Below are positions 1-5,880 of a stretch of DNA of 7,889 nucleotides, piece after piece. Location: assembly GCA_046759145.1 (NCBI GenBank), contig JBHIBR010000067.1, positions 1 through 7,889 on the forward strand. The letters are read 5' to 3'. The number at the start of each line of letters is the position of its first letter. Positions within the stretch are counted from its first letter, which is position 1. A program made the translations under genes and the position numbers. The stretch comes from JBHIBR01 sp046759145 [NCBI: Nitrospinota bacterium]. GTDB lineage: Bacteria > UBA8248. The notes under the pieces are model-generated. The model ran no database searches, was not told the DNA's origin, and was given only the letters and a program-made list of their open reading frames with translations.

Positions 1-988
1 GGATGAGCCCGCTGCGGTGTCCAGCCGCCACGCCCACGTCGGCGTCGTGCGCCTCGCCGGGGCCGTTCACCTCACATCCCATGACGGCCACGGTGATGGG
101 CATCTCCACGTGGGCGAGGTCGCGCTCGAGCTCCGCCGCCAGCTTGTCCACGTCGATCTGGACCCGGCCGCAAGAGGGACACGCCACCACGCTCACGCCC
201 CTCTGGCGCAGGCGCAGCGACTTGAGGATCTCGTAACCCACCTGCACCTCCTCCGCCGGGTCGGCGGCGAGGGAGACGCGGATGGTGTCCCCGATCCCCT
301 CGTAGAGGAGTATGCCGAGGCCGATGGCGCTCTTGATGGAGCCCGAGCGGAAGGTGCCCGCCTCGGTGATCCCCAGGTGGAGGGGGTAGGCCACCTTCTG
401 GGCGAGGAGGCGGTAGGCCTCTACGGTGCGGAAGACGTCGGACGCCTTGAGGGAGACTTTTGTGTCGTAGAAACCCCGCTTCTCGAGCATGGCCAGGTGG
501 CTGAGGGCGCTCTCCACCATGGCTTCGGGCGTGGCGCCGTCGTACTTGGCGAGGAGGGGCTTCTCCACGCTGCCTGAGTTCACCCCCACCCGGATGGGGA
601 GCCCCCGGTCCCGGGCGCAGGCCACCACCTCGCTCACCCGCCTCTCGCCGTTGATGTTGCCCGGGTTGATCCGCAGGCAGTCGGCCCCCGCCTCCGCCGC
701 GGCGATGGCGAGGCGCCAGTCGAAGTGGATGTCCGCCACGAGGGGGATGCGGATCTGGGGCCGGATCTGCCCGATGGCCCGGGCGGCCTCCAGGTCGGGG
801 ACGGCCACCCGGGTGATCTCGCAGCCGGCGGCCTCCATGCGGTGGATCTGCTCCACGGTGGCGCGCACGTCCCGGGTGTCCGTGGTGCACATGGACTGGA
901 CGCGGATGGGGGCGTCGCCGCCCACCTGGACGTCTCCCACGCGGATGGGTCGGCTCTTCCTGCGACGGATGGACTCAGCTTCCACCAC
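1..988 (-). CDS. ispG: 4-hydroxy-3-methylbut-2-en-1-yl diphosphate synthase (IspG/GcpE), C-terminus cut by window edge
   Basis: This is the penultimate MEP-pathway enzyme: it reductively converts the cyclic diphosphate MEcPP to HMBPP in the cytoplasm using a [4Fe-4S] cluster. The minus-strand frame from GTG 988 reads RRKSRPIRVGDV and VQSMCTTDTRD at the N-terminus. It then shows the TIM-barrel landmarks PLVADIHFD, LRINPGN, KVSLKASDVF, LHLGITEAG and IGDTIRVSLAADP. The C-terminal cluster domain follows, with CPSCGR (Cys270, Cys273) and GCEVNGPGE (Cys305, Glu312). From memory these are the cluster ligands, at the same numbering as in E. coli, which supports the start. The frame is open to the left edge, so roughly the last 30-45 residues are missing. 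It begins 19 bases after the rseP stop. A second GTG at 985 is an equally possible start. The nearest AGGAG (1005-1009) is 16 bases upstream, farther than ideal. It is probably co-transcribed with lolA and rseP. Family identity is essentially certain; the exact start is not. Confidence 0.96.
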   Translation of the reverse strand, partial: MVEAESIRRRKSRPIRVGDVQVGGDAPIRVQSMCTTDTRDVRATVEQIHRMEAAGCEITRVAVPDLEAARAIGQIRPQIRIPLVADIHFDWRLAIAAAEAGADCLRINPGNINGERRVSEVVACARDRGLPIRVGVNSGSVEKPLLAKYDGATPEAMVESALSHLAMLEKRGFYDTKVSLKASDVFRTVEAYRLLAQKVAYPLHLGITEAGTFRSGSIKSAIGLGILLYEGIGDTIRVSLAADPAEEVQVGYEILKSLRLRQRGVSVVACPSCGRVQIDVDKLAAELERDLAHVEMPITVAVMGCEVNGPGEAHDADVGVAAGHRSGLI

Positions 989-1007
989 GCCCCCCGGGTG
1001 AAGACTC

Positions 1008-2069
1008 CTACTTTAGGAAGATATTAACGATGTCGTTGTAAAACGCAAACAGCATCAGGGCGACGATGAGGACGAACCCCACCCGCTGGGCCATCTCTCG
1101 GTTCCGCACGCTCACGGGCCTGCGGAAGATGGCCTCCACCAGGAAGAAGGCGATGTGCCCCCCGTCCAGGATGGGGATGGGAAGGAGGTTCAGGATGCCC
1201 AGGTTGATGCTCAAAATGGCGGTGAAGAAGGCCAGGTTGAGCAGCCCCGCCCGGGCGCTCTGGCCCGCGATCTGGGCGATCCGGAGGGGGCCGCCGATGT
1301 TGTCGGAGGGGATGGTGCGGTTGATGATCTTGTAGATGCTCACCACCGTGAGCTCGACGATCTGGTAGCTGCGCACCGTCCCCCGCCAGAGGGCGGTGAG
1401 GGGGTCGTAGCGCCGGGTGAGGAACTCCCCCTTGGCCCGCACCCCGATGAGCCCCACGCGCTTTTCCTCGCCCAAGATGTTCTTGACGGTGCGGGACTCG
1501 GGGACGACGGTGAGGCCGAGCTCCCCGGCCCCGCGCGCGATGGTGATGCGCAGCTCCTTGCCCGCGCTCTTGTGGACGATCTCGGCCAGCTCCTCCCACC
1601 GCGAGATGCGCCTCCCCTCGATGGCCACGATGCGGTCGCCGGGCTGGATCCCCGCCCGGGCGGCGGGCGAGCCCGGCGAGGTGGCGCCGACGGTGGTGCT
1701 GAGGACGGGCACCCCGACCATGTACACAACCCATAGCAGCAAGATGGCGAAGCCGATGTTGAAAAGCGGCCCCGCGACCACCACTGCGAGGCGCTGCCCC
1801 ACCGGCCGCAGGAAGAAGAGTTTTTCGGGCTCCGGTGCCGCCACCAGCTCCGAGGGGTTCTCCCCCAGCAGCTTCACGTAGCCCCCAAGCGGGATGACCG
1901 AAATCCGGTAGTCCGTCTCCTCGCGTCTGAAGCCCCACAGGCGCTTTCCGAATCCCAGCGAGAAGCGCTCCACCCCGATGCCCAGGTGCCTCGCCACAAG
2001 ATAGTGCCCCATCTCGTGGACGAAGATGAGGGCCCCCAGCACCACGATGGCCCAGAAGATGGTCGCCAA
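1008..2069 (-). CDS. rseP: Site-2 intramembrane zinc metalloprotease, M50B family (RseP-type), single PDZ
   Basis: An inner-membrane protease which, in the characterised family member, cleaves transmembrane anti-sigma factors during envelope stress and clears remnant signal peptides. At 353 residues it is shorter than E. coli RseP (about 450). The first membrane segment carries the zinc motif HEMGH (residues 18-22). It is followed by the conserved PLGGYVKLLGE region (60-70), further membrane segments, and one PDZ domain (about 120-195, with RAGIQPGDRIVAIEG). The NxxPxPxLDGG motif (294-304, Asp302 the third zinc ligand) and a last hydrophobic helix near the C-terminus complete it. Only one PDZ is seen, as in many non-enterobacterial members. 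The start is TTG at 2069, supported by GAGAGG seven bases upstream; that ribosome site begins at the lolA stop codon (gap 11 bases), suggesting translational coupling. No other ORF explains this stretch. The actual substrate here is unknown. Confidence 0.95.
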   Translation of the reverse strand: MATIFWAIVVLGALIFVHEMGHYLVARHLGIGVERFSLGFGKRLWGFRREETDYRISVIPLGGYVKLLGENPSELVAAPEPEKLFFLRPVGQRLAVVVAGPLFNIGFAILLLWVVYMVGVPVLSTTVGATSPGSPAARAGIQPGDRIVAIEGRRISRWEELAEIVHKSAGKELRITIARGAGELGLTVVPESRTVKNILGEEKRVGLIGVRAKGEFLTRRYDPLTALWRGTVRSYQIVELTVVSIYKIINRTIPSDNIGGPLRIAQIAGQSARAGLLNLAFFTAILSINLGILNLLPIPILDGGHIAFFLVEAIFRRPVSVRNREMAQRVGFVLIVALMLFAFYNDIVNIFLK

Positions 2070-2080
2070 GGTTCAGCCTC

Positions 2081-2818
2081 TCAGCGGCCCGCAGGCGGGG
2101 AGGCCGGCAGCCGGGGCGGCCGGACCACTTCCACATCGGGCGGGACCTGGAAGCGGAAGAGCGAGGGCGCGAGCTCGACCCCTTCTTCCACCCGGGTGAA
2201 CCGCACGGAGGTCAGGTTCCCCATCGGGTCCAGGATGGCCGTCTCCAGGATCTGGAAGCTCTTCGCGCCCACCACGAGGGTGAGCTTCTGGATGGAGCCT
2301 CCCGTTCGGTGGACCGAGCCCTCGCGGGGGATGAGCTCGAGCCGGTAGTTCCCCTTCCCATCCCGGGGCGATTCCAGGAGCCGGAAGCGGAACGTCTTCC
2401 GCAGGTCTCCGCTCCCCCCGAGGAAGGTGGCCGGCGTCGGGCTTGCGAACGCCCTCCCCACGGGGCTCACGATGACCTGCTTGAGGCGCGGCGTGTAGAC
2501 CCAGAAGGTCTCCCCATCGCTCACCAGGAGCTGGGGCTCAGGCGACTGGTACTCCCAGCGCACCCGCCCCGGCTTGTGGATGTACACACGGCCCTGCGAG
2601 AGCTGGCTTGTCCCGAGCGTCTTGAGCCTGTTCTCCTGCTCGAAGGAGGCGACGAGGGTGCGGGTGGACTCGTACTTCGCCTGGAGGCGGTCCACCAACT
2701 TCTCCAGCCTCAGCGCGCGCCCCGGGGAGGGCGCGGCCACCAACGCCCAAAAAACCAAAAGGGCCAAGAGCGAACGGCCCTCCCATGCCGAACCAGGTCG
2801 CCACGTTACCATCGCCAT
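2081..2818 (-). CDS. lolA: Outer-membrane lipoprotein carrier protein LolA, periplasmic
   Basis: LolA accepts lipoproteins from the LolCDE exporter and carries them across the periplasm to the outer membrane. The 245-residue product has a basic start, a hydrophobic stretch (residues about 16-29, LLALLVFWALVAA) and a likely cleavage near GRA (33-35), so a Sec signal peptide is expected. The mature part shows LolA landmarks: a first helix with LVDRLQAKYE, TLVASFEQENRL (54-65), the strand LSQGRVYIHKPGRVRWEY (73-90), then LLVSDGETFWVYTP and a C-terminal VRFTRVEEG strand. The ATG at 2818 lies only six bases after a near-consensus -10 box and has no Shine-Dalgarno site, so the message is probably leaderless. 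ATG 2812 is an alternative start. Residues 168-172 (SVHRT) are encoded by an exact copy of the dispersed 16-nt repeat, at a position where I would expect the fold to run on directly. The tail (230-245) is Pro-rich. It is first in the lolA-rseP-ispG group. Confidence 0.93.
   Translation of the reverse strand: MAMVTWRPGSAWEGRSLLALLVFWALVAAPSPGRALRLEKLVDRLQAKYESTRTLVASFEQENRLKTLGTSQLSQGRVYIHKPGRVRWEYQSPEPQLLVSDGETFWVYTPRLKQVIVSPVGRAFASPTPATFLGGSGDLRKTFRFRLLESPRDGKGNYRLELIPREGSVHRTGGSIQKLTLVVGAKSFQILETAILDPMGNLTSVRFTRVEEGVELAPSLFRFQVPPDVEVVRPPRLPASPPAGR
2302..2317 (+). repeat. Exact copy of the dispersed 16-nt repeat inside lolA
   Basis: CCGTTCGGTGGACCGA, identical to the purM copies. On the minus strand it encodes SVHRT at LolA residues 168-172, in the same frame as the rightward-reading purM arm (PurM 347-351). 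Confidence 0.9.
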
Positions 2819-2824
2819 GAACTT

Positions 2825-2853
2825 ATTCTATGTGCCCCCCGGGGCAGTGTCAA
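2825..2853 (-). promoter_or_regulatory. Near-consensus sigma-70 promoter for lolA-rseP-ispG
   Basis: On the minus strand TTGACA (2853-2848, six of six consensus bases) is followed after exactly 17 bases by TAGAAT (2830-2825, five of six). Six bases separate the -10 box from the lolA ATG, so the expected transcription start falls on or next to the start codon. This is the only gap of more than about 20 bases between genes in the window and it is noticeably less G+C-rich than its surroundings. Seen directly; promoter function is inferred. Confidence 0.82.
2833..2846. promoter_or_regulatory. Short inverted repeat in the lolA promoter spacer, possible operator
   Basis: TGCCCC-CC-GGGGCA is a perfect 6-bp inverted repeat with a 2-bp centre, lying between the -35 and -10 boxes. 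A dimeric regulator bound here would block or remodel the promoter. No regulator can be named, and a short G/C palindrome can arise by chance in such a G+C-rich genome. Confidence 0.25.
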
Positions 2854-2876
2854 CAAACCGGCCACACACCGGGCCC

Positions 2877-3575
2877 TCAGAAATAGTCGTCCAGTTCGCC
2901 GCGCGAGCGGTAGCGCAGCCGCCTACGGGGATGGCCCGCTCGAAAGACGGGCAGGAGGAGGAGGCCTGCCGCGAAGCCGCCCACGTGGGCGAACCAGGCA
3001 ACCCCGGACTCGACGCCTATCGAGAGGCTCCCGTTGATGAGCTGCACCACGATCCAGAAACCAAGGACCACTACCGCTGGAAGGTGCACGACGCGCCAGA
3101 AATAACCCAGAGTCACGAGGGTGAGCACCCGGGCCTTGGGAAAGAGGATGAGGTACGCCCCCAGCACCCCCGAGACCGCCCCGCTCGCCCCGATGACGGG
3201 CACTTGGGAGGCGGGGTTCACCAGGATGTGCGCCCAGGCGGCCACCAGGCCGCAGAGGAGGTAGTAAGAGAGAAAGCGGCCCCGCCCCAGGGTGTCTTCG
3301 ATGTTGTTCCCGAAGATCCAGAGATAGAGCATGTTCCCCCCCACGTGGAGTATCCCTCCGTGGAGGAACATGGAGGTGAGCGTGGTGAGCTGGACCGGGA
3401 GGGCGGCCGGATAGGCCACCACCAGGGAGGGGATGGCGCCGAACTGGTAGACAAAGTGCGGCTGGTCTTGGCCCAGGCCCAGTTGGTAGAGGAAGATGAG
3501 GACGTTTAAGGCGATCAGAGTCACCGTGACCACCGGGAAGCGCTCGGTGGGGTTGTCGTCTTTGAGGGGGATCAC
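2877..3575 (-). CDS. Rhomboid-family intramembrane serine protease
   Basis: A 232-residue polytopic membrane protein of the GlpG/rhomboid fold, which cleaves transmembrane substrates inside the bilayer using a Ser-His dyad. It opens with IPLKDDNPTERFPVVT, typical of the short bacterial rhomboid group, and the first membrane helix follows (about 15-32). Next come the HGGILHVGGNMLYLWIFGN segment (72-90, with the His77/Asn81 positions that line the active site), the catalytic GASG motif (129-132, Ser131) with the small-residue pattern SGAVSGVLGAY after it, and AHVGGFAAG (196-204, His197). The basic, polar C-terminus (215-232) is probably cytoplasmic. The start is GTG 3575, three bases after the DUF523 stop, with GAGGA about seven bases upstream. 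It is last in the lpxC-purM-purN group. About 58 bp of non-coding DNA with only a weak hairpin follows. The substrate is unknown. Confidence 0.95.
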   Translation of the reverse strand: MIPLKDDNPTERFPVVTVTLIALNVLIFLYQLGLGQDQPHFVYQFGAIPSLVVAYPAALPVQLTTLTSMFLHGGILHVGGNMLYLWIFGNNIEDTLGRGRFLSYYLLCGLVAAWAHILVNPASQVPVIGASGAVSGVLGAYLILFPKARVLTLVTLGYFWRVVHLPAVVVLGFWIVVQLINGSLSIGVESGVAWFAHVGGFAAGLLLLPVFRAGHPRRRLRYRSRGELDDYF

Positions 3576-3578
3576 GAC

Positions 3579-4088
3579 CTAGTCCTCTTCCGTCTCGAGC
3601 TCGAACCCCTCCCGGGCCAGGAGAGCAGCCGTCACGCCCACCCCCGGGCCCTCGCCCCCCTCGCGTCGGTCCACCGAACGTCGGTTCACCGAACGGTGGA
3701 CGCGACGGAGGCCGCAGGAGGGGCTCCCTTCCTTGAGCAGCGCCCGGCGGCAGCCCACCGCCCGGGCCCGCCCTAGCGTCTCACGGGCCCCCCGGAGGTA
3801 GGCATCCGTCACGTCCCGGCCTCGCTCATCCACGCGGCGCCCCCTCCCCTCCCGGACGGAGCTGCCATCCTCATCTCCCCCCTCCCCCTCCCCATAGAAC
3901 CAGGCGGCGGGCCGCGGCGTACCGAGGCCTCCCAGCTCCTCGGGGCAGAGGGGGAGCGCCCTTCCCTCTTCCAGAAGGCGCAGGGCCTTGGGGTGGGGCT
4001 TGCTCCCCCCGTCGTGGCGGCAGTGGACGCCCGCCAGGCATGCGCTCACGAGGACGAGGTCGCCCGTCCCCCCTTGCCCTCCGCTCAT
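3579..4088 (-). CDS. DUF523 family protein (YbbK-like), interrupted by two repeat copies
   Basis: A 169-residue protein of a family without an established function that I can cite. Visible family motifs are VSACLAGVHCRHDGGSK (14-30, Cys17 and Cys23), LCPEELGGLGTPRP (47-60, Cys48), RDVTDAYLRGA (91-101), LLKEGSPSCG (117-126, Cys125) and GVTAALL (151-157). The conserved cysteines suggest metal or Fe-S binding; this is inference. From memory the family has a YDGTFSG-like segment between SPSCG and GVTAALL. Here residues 127-150 instead read as an Arg-rich stretch encoded by two adjacent copies of the 16-nt repeat (3666-3696). Activity may therefore be altered, although the frame stays open. The start is ATG 4088, ten bases after the purN stop, with a GAGGGAGGG ribosome site that overlaps that stop codon. 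Confident in the family, not in function. Confidence 0.88.
   Translation of the reverse strand: MSGGQGGTGDLVLVSACLAGVHCRHDGGSKPHPKALRLLEEGRALPLCPEELGGLGTPRPAAWFYGEGEGGDEDGSSVREGRGRRVDERGRDVTDAYLRGARETLGRARAVGCRRALLKEGSPSCGLRRVHRSVNRRSVDRREGGEGPGVGVTAALLAREGFELETEED
3666..3696 (-). repeat. Two head-to-tail copies of the dispersed 16-nt repeat inside the DUF523 gene
   Basis: 3666-3681 matches TCGGTCCACCGAACGG at 15 of 16 positions (last base T) and 3681-3696 reads TCGGTTCACCGAACGG, also 15 of 16; the copies share base 3681. The surrounding 3664-3707 can fold as a hairpin: CGTCG plus GTCCACCG on the left pairs with CGGTGGAC plus CGACG on the right, with a single bulged base. Translated on the minus strand, the pair gives a RSVNRRSVDRR-type peptide. 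Confidence 0.85.
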
Positions 4089-4098
4089 AGGCCCTCCC

Positions 4099-4779
4099 TC
4101 AAGCGCCCCGGAAACTCCCCAGGAGCGGGGAAAGAATGACTTCGCCCCCTGGCGCCCCTGCGCCGCGGAGCCGCACCCTCCTGCCCGCGACTTCCAGGCG
4201 CCCCTCGGCGAAGTAGCGCACCGCCAGGGGGTAAATCCGGTGCTCCTGGACGAGGATGCGGGCCGAGAGGCTCTCCTCGGTGTCGTCCTCCAGGACGGGT
4301 ACGGCCGCCTGGAGGACGATGGGCCCCGTGTCCACCCCCTCGTCCACCAGGTGAACGGTGCACCCCGCCACCTTCACACCCGCCCGCAGGGCCTTCGCCT
4401 GCGCCCGGAGGCCCCGGAAGGATGGGAGGAGGGCGGGGTGGATGTTCAGGACCCTGCCCCCAAAGCGCCGCACAAAGGCGGGCCCCAGCACGCGCATGTA
4501 TCCCGCAAGGCAGATGAGGCCGCTCCTCCTCTCCTCCAGCGCCTCGGCAAGGCGCCCCTCGTAGTCGGGCGCCTCGGGGTCGAAGTGGACCGCCTCGACG
4601 CCGAAGCGGCGGGCTCGCTCAAGGGCGGGGGCGTCGGGGACATCGCTCGCAACGAAGACCACCCGAGCGGGGAAGTCTTCCTCCGAACAGGCTTCCAGGA
4701 GGGCCTGGAGGTTGCTCCCCCGGCCCGAGGCGAGGACCGAGACCCGGAGCTTTCCTCGTTCGGTGGACCGATCACTCAT
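4099..4779 (-). CDS. purN: Phosphoribosylglycinamide formyltransferase (GART), folate-dependent
   Basis: Transfers a formyl group from 10-formyltetrahydrofolate to GAR, the third step of de novo purine synthesis, in the cytoplasm. The 226-residue product has VLASGRGSNLQALLEA (15-30, phosphate-binding loop), LAGYMRVLGPAFV (91-103), the catalytic NIHPALLP (Asn112, His114) and VDEGVDTGPIVLQA (Asp150). The Asn-Asp spacing of 38 equals that of the E. coli enzyme (106/144). The usual GLHxx segment reads GLRAQ here, a substitution worth noting. QEHRIYPLAVRYFAEGRL (178-195) is the family C-terminal signature. Beyond it is an extra tail of about 30 residues. ATG 4779 overlaps the purM stop as ATGA, so it is translationally coupled. 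Residues 2-8 (SDRSTER) are encoded by a 15/16 copy of the dispersed repeat next to the start, so the extreme N-terminus is not family-like. Enzyme identity is very secure. Confidence 0.97.
   Translation of the reverse strand: MSDRSTERGKLRVSVLASGRGSNLQALLEACSEEDFPARVVFVASDVPDAPALERARRFGVEAVHFDPEAPDYEGRLAEALEERRSGLICLAGYMRVLGPAFVRRFGGRVLNIHPALLPSFRGLRAQAKALRAGVKVAGCTVHLVDEGVDTGPIVLQAAVPVLEDDTEESLSARILVQEHRIYPLAVRYFAEGRLEVAGRRVRLRGAGAPGGEVILSPLLGSFRGA
4756..4771 (+). repeat. Dispersed 16-nt repeat copy at the 5' end of purN
   Basis: Matches CCGTTCGGTGGACCGA at 15 of 16 positions (first base T). On the minus strand it encodes DRSTER at purN residues 3-8, a different frame from the lolA and purM copies. 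It lies eight bases inside the purN start codon, 39 bases from the nearer purM copy. Confidence 0.85.
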
Positions 4780-5864
4780 TGGCCAAGCCCCAGCGAGCCC
4801 CGTACCACGACCGTTCGGTGGACCGAGGGCTCCTCCCCCTCCGCCCGGGTCGGTCCACCGAACGGGCGAACCTCCCCAACCCGGTAAAAGACTTCGCCCG
4901 CCGCACGGAGCGCTTCCTCCGCCTCTCCCGCCCGCTCCGGGTGGACTGCCAGCACCATACCGAGGCCCAGGTTGAAGACGCGTAGCATCTCCTTCTCTTC
5001 CACGGGCCCCCGGCGGGCGGCAAGGCGGAAGATGGGAGGAACGGGCCAGGAGCCCGCCCCCAGCTCAGCGGCGAGGCCGGCCGGCAGGATGCGCGAGAGG
5101 TTGCCGGGGATCCCACCCCCGGTGATGTGGGCGGCTCCTGCCAGGAGCCCCCGCCCGGCGAGGGCGAGAAGGGGGCGGGCGTAGATGCGGGTCGGGCGCA
5201 GGAGCTCCTCCCCCAGGGGGCAGCCCAGCTCGGGCACCGGCGCAGGCTCCCCCCACTCGCTCTCCGGGAAAATGCGGCGGATGAGGGAGAAACCGTTGCT
5301 GTGGAGCCCCGAGGAAGGGAGGCCCAGCAGGAGGTCTCCCGCCCGCAGGGCGCTCCCGTCCACCAGGCGCTCGCGCTCCACCCATCCCACGGCGAAGCCC
5401 GCCAGGTCGTAGCTCCCAGGGGGGTAACAATCCGGCATCTCGGCCGTCTCGCCACCCAGAAGGGCGCAGCCCGCCTCCTGGCAGCCCCGGGCAATGCCCT
5501 CGAAGAGCGCGCCCAGGGCCTCCTCCTCGAGCCTGCCCGCCGCCACGTAGTCGAGGAAGAAAAGGGGCTCCGCGCCGTGGGTGAGGACGTCGTTCACGCA
5601 CATGGCCACCAGGTCCACCCCGACCTCCCGATGAGCGCCCAGGGCCTGGGCGAGCTTGAGCTTGGTGCCCACCCCATCGGCGCTCGCCACGAGGACGGGT
5701 TGCCGCTTCCCCTCCCGCAAGGCGAAGAGCCCGCCGAAGTCCGCAAGCCCCTCCAGCACCTCCGGGCGCCGGGCGGCCGCCATGAGGCGCTTAGCCCGGG
5801 CGGCCACCTCCTCGCCCTTGTGCAGGTCCACCCCAGCCGACCGGTAGGTGAGGGGAAATTCCAC
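4776..5864 (-). CDS. purM: Phosphoribosylformylglycinamidine cyclo-ligase (AIR synthetase)
   Basis: Closes the imidazole ring of FGAM to AIR using ATP, the fifth step of purine synthesis. The 362-residue protein has TYRSAGVDLHKGEE (6-19), the nucleotide-binding ADGVGTKLKLA (62-72), CVNDVLTHGAEPLFFLDY (89-106), LLGGETAEMPDCY (135-147), LPSSGLHSNGFSL (182-194), AHITGGGIPGN (245-255) and FNLGLGMVLAV (297-307), all in the family order. The usual C-terminus ends soon after the VGEV strand (329-332). Here about 20 residues (334-353) follow that are encoded by an inverted pair of the 16-nt repeat, then a short TVVVRGS-type tail, so the extension probably came from repeat insertion and is likely outside the active site. 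GTG 5864 is the start, 16 bases after the lpxC stop, with GCGAGG just upstream. It overlaps purN by four bases. Confidence 0.97.
   Translation of the reverse strand: MEFPLTYRSAGVDLHKGEEVAARAKRLMAAARRPEVLEGLADFGGLFALREGKRQPVLVASADGVGTKLKLAQALGAHREVGVDLVAMCVNDVLTHGAEPLFFLDYVAAGRLEEEALGALFEGIARGCQEAGCALLGGETAEMPDCYPPGSYDLAGFAVGWVERERLVDGSALRAGDLLLGLPSSGLHSNGFSLIRRIFPESEWGEPAPVPELGCPLGEELLRPTRIYARPLLALAGRGLLAGAAHITGGGIPGNLSRILPAGLAAELGAGSWPVPPIFRLAARRGPVEEKEMLRVFNLGLGMVLAVHPERAGEAEEALRAAGEVFYRVGEVRPFGGPTRAEGEEPSVHRTVVVRGSLGLGQ
4811..4865. repeat. Inverted pair of exact 16-nt repeats in the 3' end of purM
   Basis: CCGTTCGGTGGACCGA at 4811-4826 and its exact reverse complement at 4850-4865 flank a 23-base spacer. 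In the purM transcript this makes a perfect 16-bp stem about 30 bases before the purN start codon. The two arms encode FGGPT (frame 1) and SVHRT (frame 2) in PurM. Confidence 0.92.
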
Positions 5865-5880
5865 TGCCTCGCCAAGCGCC

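Noticed and set aside
17-577. Long plus-strand open frame, low-complexity His/Gly/Arg-rich product
   Set aside because: It is antisense to ispG, whose minus-strand frame carries all conserved family motifs; high G+C content keeps the shadow frame open.
1024-2136. Long minus-strand frame overlapping rseP in another register
   Set aside because: Its product is a frame-shifted, low-complexity shadow of RseP; the 1008-2069 frame carries HEMGH, PDZ and LDGG motifs.
2852-2876. Possible rho-independent terminator after the rhomboid gene (CCGG stem followed by TTTGTT on the minus strand)
   Set aside because: The stem is only 4 bp and overlaps the lolA -35 box; too weak to annotate.
2309-3509. Overlapping plus-strand open frames across lolA and the rhomboid gene
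   Set aside because: Antisense shadows of lolA and rhomboid; products show no motifs and no ribosome sites.
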